This document shows, in pieces, positions 47,565 through 58,227 of a DNA stretch of 64,000 bases. The notes under the pieces were generated by a model. The model did not search any database and was not told where the DNA came from. It worked only from the letters and a program-made list of their open reading frames with translations. The position numbers and the translations under genes are program-made. Source of the DNA: Kwoniella botswanensis (Eukaryota > Basidiomycota > Tremellomycetes > Tremellales > Cryptococcaceae); contig NC_088599.1 of the NCBI RefSeq assembly GCF_036426115.1, positions 9,570,001 to 9,634,000 on the forward strand, in the 5' to 3' direction. Within the stretch, counting starts at the first letter, position 1, and each line of letters opens with the position of its first letter.

Positions 47565-49585
47565 GGTGACTGGTCGGATGACGAGAGATATTTGAGTGAG
47601 TGGTGGAAGATGACGGGTATACGTTGAGATTGTTTCGAGTACAGTCTTTCTACTCGAAAGAAGAAGAGGGAGAGAATAGAAGAGCGTATTACTTATCTGT
47701 CGTTCGGCATCCATGCCCATGGCCATGTCATGTTCACATTTTCATGCTTATCCCCCACTTCCTTTTCCATAAATCCAATCAATGACAATCATTCTGTTTC
47801 CATCTCGTCCAAATCATCAGATCCGTCATCCATTCGACCATCGTCCATCATTCTTTTCCCCACTTTGAAGAACGATGAAAAAAGGTACTTCGGTTCCCAT
47901 TCTCGTTTCCATCCATAATTAATTTTATCCATTGTTGAGTTGTTTGTCAAAGGGATCTTCTTTTGGTATTTTAGTGTACTAGTGAGATGGAATCAATTCC
48001 ATCCGGAGATGCATCATATACTTGATCTCCGAGATAATCAACATTTCTGGTCATTCCCACACGCACTGACCTCACTTTGATCCTTGATGGATGTGATGGT
48101 GAACAAAAAGTGGGAGAAACACGTTTCGAGGAGTGAGTGGGGTGGGGTCGAATGTTAATGGGTTGTTCCTAGTACACTGAATCACCTAGTTGATCGATAC
48201 ACCATTTCTCTCGATGATATGATACGGTCAGACATCATATATCAGTAATCTAGAACATCAACAGTTCGCCTCGAGGGTGATTCGTCATCCTCATCCTTAT
48301 CCGATGGAAGGAAAGAGACAGATCGATCTGACGATTCGGCAAAACTGATTAGTCCCACATGATACAAGGGTAAGTTAGCATGTTGGTAACCAAGTGATAT
48401 TCACTGTACACATATACTTGGTACCGTACAAGTTACCTCAAGTTCCGGTCATACACAGTGCGATCCATTGCAGTTCATGACTAACCCTTTTTCAGCAAGG
48501 TATCACAAGTCTTCTGTCCTCCTGAGAGATCCTCCTTGGATCTACCCAGTGATCGCAACATCCAACAAAACACACGGTCCATGAGGGGGTCATATGCTTA
48601 ATTGGTTTTGCACACTTCGTACTCCTCAATTCTCGATCATCAGCATGGAAAGAAAGATCGAAAGGATCATCAAGGTAAAAAGCACGATCAGTAACGTTAT
48701 GTCTGATGGTGATGGTGATGGTGATGGTGATGGGCTGATGGCAGTGATGAAAATGATGTAACGTCTGTTGTTTGTTTTGCTTTCTTTGTTTTGATGGTTG
48801 ATGAAACTTTGATTAGGATCCATTGCTGTACTTTTGATGTTCCTATGAGCACAAGCATTGATGGAAAGAGTTGATTGTTAAAAAGATGGTATGCGAGGCA
48901 TGCATCAACGTGAGCTGAGCGAAAATAATGATGGATGGTGCAATGACGTGGACTTGATTTGTCTTATCACTCTCCATCCTCCAAAAAAAGTTGAACGACG
49001 GTGAGTAGCACCAAAATTTTGCGCACTCAGCTTTCTTCTTTTACTTCATTCACCTACCCATTGAAGTCAAATATACCAATGTCATACATATAACACAAGT
49101 TAACGATCTCACGATCTCATATCGTAAGTACCACTCTCCCTCTACTCATATGTTCGTCTCTTGGGGATCAATCCATACTTCCCACTCGTTTGATCCAAAG
49201 AAATTTAAATGATGAAACCGATGACGAGACCTAATCCCTCTTTCTCCTTTCTTTCGATTTCCCTACGTTCATTCTTCTTCCCGATCGGTTCGTCCTATTC
49301 GTTCTGAATGGGGCGAATCGGTCCTCGTGTGGAAGAAGGTTCATAATGGATGAAGGGTCGGGGGGAAGGAGAAAAGGGACGATGCCGAGTCTTATTACTA
49401 GTTTGGCGACTTTATTTCTGATACATTTTCTTCTTGGATCAAACGCATCTCCTTCACTCACCTCTCAAATACATCTTCTGGTGGAAGCTGATGTCCTTTG
49501 TGTGGTAATAGCCATTCTTTTTTCGTATTTTCAGGTCTAGGCTACATATAGTTATTCAGTTGCCTCATTTGCACATTACATCACG
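47565..49585. other. 2 kb gene-poor stretch
   Basis: The longest gap in the window. It holds the 5' region of the disordered-protein gene and probably a long 5' region of TSR4. A (GATGGT)n microsatellite lies at 48705-48733. Frames at 48626-48823 and 49231-49540 come from repeats or pyrimidine-rich sequence. No exon chain or RNA gene was recognised. Confidence 0.45.
48705..48733. repeat. (GATGGT)n microsatellite
   Basis: About five tandem GATGGT units. On the minus strand they would encode a Ser-Pro repeat in an otherwise non-protein-like frame. Confidence 0.85.
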
Positions 49586-51069
49586 ATGTCCCCATCCTCA
49601 CCTGCAGGATCATCCTCCTCGTCCCTCTCTGAGGGGTATACAAACGTCTTACTGGCTTTACCGGACGGAACAATACCACTAGATCACTCGGATCTACGAT
49701 CACATACGATATCCTTGATAGGTGGTTACCCTACTTTCCCACCTTTGCCCAATACCGCACAGATACCGAAAGGCATCACCTGTAAAGTCTGTAAGAAGCC
49801 TATACCCCTTCTTGCCCAGGTGTATTGCCCTCTGGAAAATGGCGAGAACGATAGGACAGTGTATGTTTTTGCTTGTTCGAGAGCCGGTTGCCAGAAGAAG
49901 GATGGAAGGTGAGCTATGCGTTTACTTCTTTTACTTCTTTTTCAAACAGCTTTGGCTGATTTTCTGCTTGTCGTAGCATAAGAGCCTTCAGAGCTTCGAT
50001 ACGGAATGAGGAGTATGTCAGAGATGTAGAAGAAAAGAGGAAAGCCGCCGAAGCCGAAGCTGAGAAAGAGAGAGAGAAGGCGAGGAAGAACCCTTTTACG
50101 GTAAGCTGATGAGTACTGTTTTTGGCAAAAAAGTGCAGAGCTTATATGCTCGATACTTGGATACAGCTCGCTACCGACGATCAGCCGAATGGTTCTGCTC
50201 TCTTTGGTTCAGCTCAACCACTTTTCGGTGCTGCTCCATCCAATCCTTTCGCACCGACATCCACACCCGCTGCCCCAGCTCCAGCTCCAGCTTCAATAGA
50301 CTCAACCGCCGCAGACCTCTCTAAATTATCCATATCCCCTTCTTCTTCCTCATCCACTACGTTATCGCCTCCTATACCAGCTTATCAGCCTGCACAGTAC
50401 CTGACCACCATCGACGAGTACCTTCCACCCCCCGACGATGTGGAGTACGAATCTTCAGATGATGACGATGAGAACGTAGACGAAGAGCTGAAAGGCGTCA
50501 TGATGGACGATAATCTAGAAAGACTATTCTCGCAAAAAGTCGACGAAGTCTTCCAAGGCTTTGTGAAAAGGCTGGAAGGAAGCGATGGAGGACTAAAACA
50601 GGTTCTGAGATACGATTTTGGTGGTATCCCTTTACCTTATTCCTCTCAATCACCAATTACTCGAAAACTCTTTCCAGGTTGCGAAAAGCCTCTTGGCAAG
50701 AATCAAGAATTAGATGTAAACTCATTGTATACCATTGACGAGAAGGTGATTGGGCGATGTGAAGGATGTGGAGGCAAGAGGACATTCGAATTGCAATTGA
50801 CTCCATACTTGATATCGTTATTGAAACCCGATACGATATCTATCACTGGTCAACCATCGGGACATCAGAAGAATGACAGAGGGAAGTTGACAGAAGAAGA
50901 GAGGAAGAAAGAACTGCAAGAATTAGCTCAAAAGATAAAAGCTGGCAATGCCGGTGCCAATGATGAAGTGGAGATGGAATGGGGAAATATCATGGTCTTT
51001 GGATGTGAGAATGATTGTATAGGTCTGAATGAGGAGGTTGTAGGTGTAGAGTGGGAGATGGGTTTGTAA
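49586..51069 (+). CDS. TSR4: TSR4/PDCD2 ribosome-biogenesis chaperone
   Basis: Homologue of Tsr4/PDCD2, the dedicated co-translational chaperone for ribosomal protein uS5 (Rps2). Exon 1 has YTNVLLALPDGTIPLDHSDL, SHTISLIGGYPTFPPLP, then the zinc part CKVCKKPIPLLAQVYCPLE and VFACSRAGCQKKDGR. Exon 2 gives SIRAFRASIRNEEYVRDVEE plus a charged helix. Exon 3 (about 50165-51069) has a Ser/Pro linker, then the PDCD2_C domain: PITRKLFPGCEKPLGKNQ, GRCEGCGGKRTFELQLTPYL and the end motif WGNIMVFGCENDCIGLNEE. About 460 aa, close to yeast Tsr4 in length. Both introns keep the frame. Confidence 0.93.
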
Positions 51070-52049
51070 ATTATGTATCAAATTCCTGTTGTATGTCTAG
51101 TATAAAATGTATGAATATATCATTTACATTTGTTCCCTACTCAGTCGCATTGCACCAAAGATTCACTGACATTGGATGAAGATTGCCATGGCAGCTAGTC
51201 GACCGCTAACCTTCGGTAAATGACCTGTATGTTGATTGTTGGTACGCTGTCTGAAAAAATTTGGCAGAAACACCTTTGATCCTCGCTGGAGGCACTGCTG
51301 CTCTTTTTCTTGCTTTTCACAAACTTTCTTGAACTTTGCATACAGGGTAAGAGTGGTTTCTCCATTGTTTACATCATGTTTCCCACCGATGACAACAGCC
51401 ATAAGACAAAGACATATCGGATTGAAGGGTTATCTCTCTGAACCCTTGCATCGTAGATATTGTATGACGAAAGGTTACTGTAAATCTCATACCAGCCATC
51501 TACTGGGACACGATGTCAGTAAGCTCCAGAAAGATGATGGTTAACCGAGGAGCAGAATGTCCGGTGGGAACCCCTTGTCTGAAGTTCAGAAGCATATCAC
51601 ATCACGTCGAAACGTACTGATGTGCACCTCCATTTGAAAAGGTCTTTCCGCACAGAGGCTGAGTGCTGACACTCAGCATGATCGAATTCGACTAAAGGAA
51701 GGCGGCTTACGAAACATCTATCTATGCTCCTCGCTTCCCTGGCAGAATGGAAAATTCCTGTTGCTGTGTACTGCACCATTGTTATGTCATTCTCTTTTTA
51801 CAAAAGGCTATTCGAACCAACGAGGCAAACTTCCTTTTGATCATCGAAGGTACAGATCTGAGATTCCGGAGAGCTCGTAAGAATCGTTTGAAGGTCTTTC
51901 GAGCCTTGGCATCCCAACTTTGAGGTAGTTACTTTTGGTTATGATTTATCATGATCCGACGTTGCCTTGACCTTTTTTCTGGCTTTCACTCGATGTTACA
52001 ATCCTGTATCACAAAGTGAAGTGAAGGACATCTGCAGATCGATAGGATA
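51070..52049. other. Intergenic stretch before the paralogue cluster
   Basis: Between TSR4 and the first member of the five-gene family. Short frames on both strands (51163-51402 minus, 51236-51544 plus, 51597-51779 minus) lack splice support and family motifs. It could hide a decayed copy, but I could not show one. Confidence 0.4.
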
Positions 52050-53319
52050 ATGTCCCAGAAAACTTCGAATGACCGCCACATCGGATTTGAAGAACGGTCT
52101 GAGCCAAAGGGCGAACGTACATATGATCATGAGGAGCATGGTACGAGGTTCCCACTCCTACCGACAATTCCAGTAAAGCCAAGTAACGAGCTGGTTCAAA
52201 CAGGCACACAAGCAATCGTTTTCCTAGATGATGCCATTTCATATGGCACGCCGTCAAACTCCCCTTATCGAGTGGTTCATGAAGGCTATATACCCAAAGA
52301 ATACCTAGAGTCATGCGACGCATCGACACGTCATTTCGGATGTTTGGAAGTGGAGGAATATGGACTTGGCTTTGGACAAGAGACTATACCATGGGATGAA
52401 AATGACGTTCCATTTGATTTTACCTTGGGTACCATCAACAAGGAAGAAGTTTCCGAGGGGGTGTGCGATCGGCCTCAAGAGATCCTTCTTGCAGCTTCAG
52501 GATCCTGTGAAGATCAAGAGCAAGAGAACCCTTGGGTTTCCCAGATCCAGAGCGCTGGCAAGCTCCCTGAGACATCAAGATACAACCCCGCATCAGAGAC
52601 TCCGAAAGCGTTGGCCCCTTCCCCTTCCCTCCCAATGATCAGCGATTCGAAGACAGCTCCCCATATCAATCCTGAGCACCTAAGGAGCTTCGCGGTTGAA
52701 TGTTTATGATCGATATCGGAAATCCCATGAACACCTACCAAAGCCAGAATGGTGCTCGACCGCCTTAAAGGGTAGGGTGTCTCAAAGAGACCTAAAAGGT
52801 TATCTTTTCCATATAGACCCTCAAAATTCTGCATTGGACGAAATCAGCTGTCATGACACTTTGAAATGGCTAATGCCATTCCGATGGACTGTTAAGAGCT
52901 CGCCTGAACAGCTATCAAGTACTATACAGTCTTTGGAAAACGATTGGTGTATGACCGACCCTAAACCCTCCAAATCATCGAAAAGATCTAAATCATCGAA
53001 AAGTTCGACTAAAGACTATACAGAAACTGATAGACGAAATTCGGCGATGAGTTTGTTCTTCAGAACGCATCTTTGGGTAGGAGATTATTTGATCAGATCC
53101 AAAGCTGATTTGCTGAGAAGCCGTAAGGACTATATCAGGGAGGAGGATCTCCAAAGAGTGAGTAATATCGAGACGTTTTTGAATGTCGGTCACATGCTGT
53201 TAGAACCATGGGAAGACTGTACGATTGGAGATAAAACCTTGAGAAGGTTACCAAAAGACATGGGAAGATCACAAGTATTTAACGCTAGCAGGGGGAAAGA
53301 TCCGGCAGGGCAGGAATAG
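52050..53319 (+). pseudogene. Five-gene family, member A (apparent frame break)
   Basis: Not a known family. It starts MSQKTSNDRHIGFEERSEP. The first 219 codons are hydrophilic and end in INPEHLRSFAVECL, then a tga. The family domain continues in the +1 frame from about 52702 with LPKPEWCSTALK, ISCHDTLKWLMPFRWTVKSS, LENDWCMTDPK, a Ser/Lys repeat, SLFFRTHLWVGDYLIRSKAD and NVGHMLLEPWEDCTIGDKTL. INPEHLRSFAVEC aligns with member E's PTETLGQFAKKVFE, so both frames are family sequence and only about one base separates them. No canonical donor is seen close by. Either a one-base lesion or an unrecognised intron. About 420 aa in total. It is the largest member whose frame is interrupted. Confidence 0.6.
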
Positions 53320-54034
53320 TGGGTCTCAACGGTGTGATATGCTTTGAATAGAAAGGTCATCAGTATACAAAGAGTAAGGTGATGTGTATATACTGTACGT
53401 CATGATGCGAATGGATTATACAGATCCCGTTGAGGGATATGTTCTATAATTTCGACTTCATGAGGTAATATTGATATCCGATTATCGTTATTCGTCACAA
53501 CGTCGCTACCCGATACAGTGTCAGAAACGGAACCCCATATTCTTGATTTATTCGCTATCATATGTGGTACTTTAGGAACTGACCAGGATAGAAACGAATG
53601 TGTAATCTGAGCTTTCGTACGCTAAGCGCATCGGACTGTACTCGGACCGTACGTCAAAAATCTTGAGCACACTGAACCATGGAGCCTCTTCAGGCGCAAC
53701 CCGGAAAGGTTCCTCGCGATAAACGTTTGTATCGCCGGCACGAGACCGTTTGATATTGCAGAAGTGGGTATATAACCCTGTCTTTGCCTTCTTGCAAGCG
53801 AACATCGATGAGTCAGCTCTTCTAAGCCATAATGGATCTGTAAAAGATCTACTGTGTACGGACAGTAGAAAGGAATGGCACTCTGCTGGGTAAGGCCGTC
53901 ATTTCCTGCCAATAGCAGCACTCTCCATTATATCTGACGTGCACGAGTTTTCACATATATACATATATAGGGGAACCGGTGGGTGTCAGAGTTGATCATC
54001 AACGATTTGTATCGATCAGCATCAATCACAAGCA
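53320..54034. other. Intergenic stretch between members A and B
   Basis: Contains the promoter of member B. Minus-strand frames at 53572-53921 overlap each other and show no family motif. Nothing firm. Confidence 0.4.
53953..53969 (+). promoter_or_regulatory. TATA-like element before member B
   Basis: A run acatatatacatatata lies about 65-80 nt upstream of the ATG of member B and may act as its TATA box. Confidence 0.4.
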
Positions 54035-55180
54035 ATGGAAGGGTTTAACAATCGCCCCCAAAACAACACTGCACTTTCGATGGTCGCTCTTGACGTGAAA
54101 GATACCGACAGAACTCTTGCGCCGCAGACAATCCAGAGCTCTTTCCAGCCGTTTTCGAGCTCGTTTTTTCAGTATGACGATCCAGAGCTTGAATTTGATC
54201 AACTGTTTCCTCCAAACGCCGACTTGGACTATTACCTTCTGCCACCTTTATCGGAAGGGGTGTCGGAGCTTGTTCCATCAGCTGCTTTAGGTCCATCAAG
54301 TCAAGGAGGCAGCATTGATATAACAGGAGGCCTTCAAAATAACGTATCTTTGCCCGACACCGATGGAACGTCTATCACAGAATCGATGCTAAGTGGTTTA
54401 AATCGACCTAATGACCTAGCCAAGAGTAGGATGAACCCTTTCAAGGAGCTGGTATATACCATGCCGTCACTCTTCCAGACTACTGAGCTCCGTCAAACAC
54501 ATTTAAGAGAGTACCATTTCTCAGATATCGGCAAACTTCTCTTACAAGAACGATACGATTCCGAGTACGAGCGTACCTTTGGATGTTTCATGCAAGCACC
54601 TAATTGGGCTTCCGAACCTTCTGGTAGTATACTCCGCTCTTGGTCCTCAGCCAAGTATCAATCCTCCAGCATAATCGCCAGCCTTCCTAAGTCCAGGGAA
54701 CCGTTTGACACCAGCACCATCGAGTTATCTCGAGTGAACGCGTTGGGTTGGCTTAATACCCTGAAAACATATTATACGTCCAACTTGCTCAAGGGATATC
54801 GTCTGAAGCGATACTATCGGAAGAACGATGGGAGAGAGTCATTCAGATCCGATCGTGCTTCTCGTGTGAGCGCAGTCATCTCAACAGCACTCACATGGGC
54901 TTTCACAAGATTCCTCCAAATTCACACTGGTGGAGAAGAAGGAGATCATTGGACCGGAGATAAATTGAATGATCAACTGGATAGGGTCAGAGAAACATTG
55001 TATATCGGTAGTGAGATGATACTTCATCAATGGGACGGACAAAGATTTGGAGACGACGAGTTAGAGAGACTCGGTAAAGATGAAAATCACTCTCAGGCTA
55101 TGAAGGATGCTAATGCTGCTAAAGCCTCTGGGGACTGGGACCAATGGGTCCCACCGAGCAAGAGGAGAAAGGGTAAATGA
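54035..55180 (+). CDS. Five-gene family, member B (intact)
   Basis: Not a known family. A single exon of 381 codons starts MEGFNNRPQNNTALSM. The first 150 residues are acidic and disordered (PELEFDQLFPPNADLDYYLL). The family domain starts at about residue 185 with FGCFMQAPNWASEPSG, then IELSRVNALGWLNTLKTYYT, a basic KGYRLKRYYRKNDGRES, the helix VISTALTWAFTRFLQIHTGG, HWTGDKLNDQLDRVRETLYI and GSEMILHQWDGQRFGDDELE, ending with a basic SKRRKGK. The closest member is D (60391-61815): the WLN, TALxWAFTRFLQ and WTG-K-L-D-Q stretches are nearly the same. No signal peptide or membrane segment. The acidic N-terminus and basic end would suit a nuclear protein, but the role is unknown. Confidence 0.8.
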   Translation: MEGFNNRPQNNTALSMVALDVKDTDRTLAPQTIQSSFQPFSSSFFQYDDPELEFDQLFPPNADLDYYLLPPLSEGVSELVPSAALGPSSQGGSIDITGGLQNNVSLPDTDGTSITESMLSGLNRPNDLAKSRMNPFKELVYTMPSLFQTTELRQTHLREYHFSDIGKLLLQERYDSEYERTFGCFMQAPNWASEPSGSILRSWSSAKYQSSSIIASLPKSREPFDTSTIELSRVNALGWLNTLKTYYTSNLLKGYRLKRYYRKNDGRESFRSDRASRVSAVISTALTWAFTRFLQIHTGGEEGDHWTGDKLNDQLDRVRETLYIGSEMILHQWDGQRFGDDELERLGKDENHSQAMKDANAAKASGDWDQWVPPSKRRKGK

Positions 55181-55901
55181 AGTACAAAATAGGGGACTGT
55201 GAACGAATTCATGCCGAATTCGTTTTGACAAATTTAATGGTCATTTATGGTATCGAATAAATCAGAACAGCTTCATGAACATGTACAGCAGCTCATCGTG
55301 TGATATTTGCAGTTTACTATCAATGTAATAACTTTCCTTTGTACATGCCCGGTCCGTTGCCACTTTCATCCTTGAAACCCCCCTTGTTACGCACGATGAC
55401 TGGCTATGAGCTACTATATATGAACTGTACAAATCCCTTTCGGCTGATGAGGACACCGCGAAGACCCACTTCATCTGAAATCAACATATGTTAGTCAGAG
55501 TTTATTCAATGCCCGACTCCTGACGCATCATGTTACGTTCTTTCCACTTCTGGCATTGACGATATAATATCACTAGCGATGCATTTCAGACTATATCAAG
55601 AGAAACTTTTCAATAGTATAGGTTTTGCCGCACATTCTTCCAGTGGTGATCGATACGTCGCGTTTCCAGTTGGCTGCATACACTAGAGTATATTTGCGCT
55701 TCAATCACAAATTACAGTGGTATCGACTGAGTTGATCAAAATCAGTAATCTTCAATACGCATATATGGAGACACCGACACTCCAATTTCGACTATCTGTT
55801 GACTCATTCGTCTATCATGATGATAGTCATTCAGGTGAGTGATCCATCTTTCGCAAACAACCTCATGAAGTCACCGAATATAACTACCCTTGCTATACTA
55901 C
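55181..55901. other. Intergenic stretch between members B and C
   Basis: No coding exon recognised. Confidence 0.4.
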
Positions 55902-56744
55902 ATGGATATATTGCCTGAGAGTGGGAGGAGAGAACGAAGCCCCTCAATCCAGTCTATGGCAAGTAGCAAGCGTAGCTTTGAGGCTCTTGCAGGCGATGAG
56001 GATGATCCTATCATTTTGGGAGGTGACAATGAGCGTGACCATCAAGTATCATCCCTGACCCAACAGGATGCTCACTCGTCCCAGGGCGCTGCAAGCTCAG
56101 AGATCTTTCAAGAACCTCAACATGAAACGGTGTATAAGACTGGAGTGTCATCGTCTGCATTCGCCGAAGCCCATCGAGATAGTTGTGACTCGACCACCAA
56201 CGAGCTCATTCCACCCCCTGGATGGGCTCCAATCTGCGCGCGTACAGCTGGAGGACGGTTCGCCTACAGTAAATTCGCCACGAAAGACGAAGATACAGTT
56301 TGTGAGCTTTCAGGCTCAGGTAATCTGATCATCAATAGATCAGAAGCGTTAGACTGGCTTAGTACTTACGAACCTGAAAAAGGCAGTCTGAGTGGTCTAG
56401 TCGATGATTGGTGTTTGAAGACAACTTCAAAATCAGGAAAAACGACCAAGATACAAAGGGGTAGAGACGTTGTTGGAACTATTCATAGAGGTCTCTAACA
56501 AGTTGGTGATTTCCTTTTTCACAGCTTGATTGAACAGGATCAACAGTCCAGATGGACAAAATCACAATTGAGAGATAAGTTCAGTGAAGAAGAGATGAGA
56601 AGCCTGACTGAGAAAGTTCTGTACGCCTGGGCAGGCTGGCAATCTGCGGTCAATGGTAGGAGTTTGCAATATCATCCGAAGGATTCAACTCAGGCAGATC
56701 GGATCAGGCAAGGGCTGAGTACTAGTAAGAGAAGAAAGGCTTAA
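55902..56744 (+). pseudogene. Five-gene family, member C (in-frame stop)
   Basis: Not a known family. It reads from MDILPESGRRERSPSIQSMA with NERDHQVSSLTQQDAHSSQ, then IPPPGWAPICARTAGGRFAY, GNLIINRSEALDWLSTYEPE, LVDDWCLKTTSKSG and RGRDVVGTIHRGL. A TAA (56496-56498) follows, but the same frame goes on as QVGDFLFHSLIEQDQQSRWT and VLYAWAGWQSAVNGRSLQYH to KRRKA at 56744. QVGDFLF matches member A's WVGDYLI, so the part beyond the stop is family sequence in unchanged frame. A 34-nt or 64-nt intron (gtctct or gtagag to tttcacag) was tested and breaks the frame. Most likely a gene with one nonsense change, or a shortened protein of about 200 aa. Confidence 0.6.
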
Positions 56745-56892
56745 GACATGGCACCGGCCATAAGTAAATGGAAGGATAGGAGTTCTTTTAGACGTGATGC
56801 GATATCGGAAGCTTGTTATTCATTGCGATTCCTGGCAGATATTCTATTTTTTAACATATATTTTTTTACTTAGCGATACTCGCATTCGACTT

Positions 56893-57852
56893 TTACAAAG
56901 CTGCTTCGACGTCGGCCTGGATGTTGAAAGTACATACGATCAGTTGGGCTTCTTGACTGAAGAAGAAGATCGGGTGGAGCTCGTTGAAACTCACAACTTT
57001 GGTGCTTCTAGCAGGGAACCAAGTGATCTTTCCATCCTTGACGAGGAACTTGGAAAAGTTCTGATATCAAATCCGTCAGCCGTCAGGACGTTGGTCAAAG
57101 TAGCAGGCTATCGAGAGAATTCATCGATGTTATTGGAATGGAAAGATGGACCCACCCAATCAATGTTCTCGACCGGTGGCTGCGAGTTCTCCTTCAAGTA
57201 TTTCCAAATTGGTTGAGTCTCCGGTCCGTTAACGTCGGCCTGGATGTATCAGATAGGCGATCGTTATGTCAGCTGATATATCTCCGTGAATGAAACAATA
57301 TCAACACAGCAGGAAAATCTACTAACCTTTTTAGCAATTGGGAAAGTCACGCCGTAATTCAATTGACAGAATTGTAAGACCTCGTCATCGGTTCCTGGTT
57401 CTTGAGCTTTGAACTATTGCATGTAGAGTCAGCCATATGCTTTGTGATGACTAGAAGAGCGGTTATGCAGGATTCAGATAACAGAGCGAGGCATGGATCT
57501 CTATTTACCTGATTACATGGGAATCCGATGATGACTAATCCTTTATCACCGTACTTCTCGTGAAGAGCTTGAAGTTCTTTATATTGAGGAGTAAGACCTA
57601 TATACAGGGTGTACATCAACATCATGGAGAGCTATACGCCAAAAGGTGGGGAGATAAAGCTCACCACACTTGCTCGCTACGTTGACAAACAACAAAGTCT
57701 TGTCCTTGAGTTCGGATAAGGCGATTGATGATTTGGGGAATTCGACCTGTATGTACATTGCCGACCTCATCAACGAAATGGACGGGCTCTGAAGAAGAGG
57801 GGGTGTTTCAGGCTAGGCTGTAACTCACGGTGTAGGAGTAAATATCAGACAT
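56893..57852 (-). CDS. Glutathione/thioredoxin peroxidase (Gpx)
   Basis: Cys-based glutathione-peroxidase-like enzyme that reduces hydrogen and lipid peroxides with thioredoxin. Exon 1 is MSDIYSYT, then [20 protein letters not shown] plus NVASKCG with the peroxidatic Cys, [20 protein letters not shown] plus [29 protein letters not shown] with the second Cys used by yeast-type Gpx, [40 protein letters not shown] (WNF Trp-Asn tetrad) and a last exon ADVEAAL. Several introns; about 160 aa, typical. The final two exons required reading through introns at about 57150 and 56980. The gene lies inside the five-gene family cluster but is unrelated to it. Confidence 0.93.
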
Positions 57853-58227
57853 CGTGAGTGACTGTTCTGTTGAGTTTATGGTGTCTGAGAAGATACAGTA
57901 TAGAGATGGATGGAAAATGGAGAGTGTTTGCGGTGATTTCGTCAGTGGTGAATCACGTCAGAGCTGGAACGGATTAGACCGATCACACCGGACATGGACA
58001 TGAACATGACAGCCGTGGGAAACCAAATGAGAGGGAATGTTGATGTTCTCAAGAACCAGTGATCAATGCTCAAGTGCTTGCTTCTTGCTTGCTTTCGCAT
58101 CGCACCACACTCGTAACGTATACACCAACACATGTCGACAAGTCACACATGACGATCACCGCCCTCAGGATGTTACCACACAATTGATCATCCCAACAAT
58201 ACACCTGACCGGACGGGATCAGGCATC
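57853..58227. other. Divergent promoter region
   Basis: Shared 5' region of the peroxidase (minus) and the possible 2OG-dioxygenase-like gene (plus). No motif was singled out. Confidence 0.45.

Noticed and set aside
46892-47569. Long plus-strand open frame of 225 codons
   Set aside because: Antisense shadow of the disordered Pro/Ser-rich gene, whose minus-strand frame has consistent introns and codon use.
48626-48823. Minus frame with a Ser-Pro repeat and hydrophobic tail
   Set aside because: Created by the GATGGT microsatellite; no splice or start context and no protein-like flanks.
53572-53921. Overlapping minus-strand frames between members A and B
   Set aside because: Two frames overlap each other, and neither shows a motif of the five-gene family or introns that would extend it.
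56461-56524. Intron to remove the TAA of member C
   Set aside because: Both candidate donors (gtagag, 64 nt; gtctct, 34 nt) with the tttcacag acceptor put the next exon out of frame and meet a stop at once.
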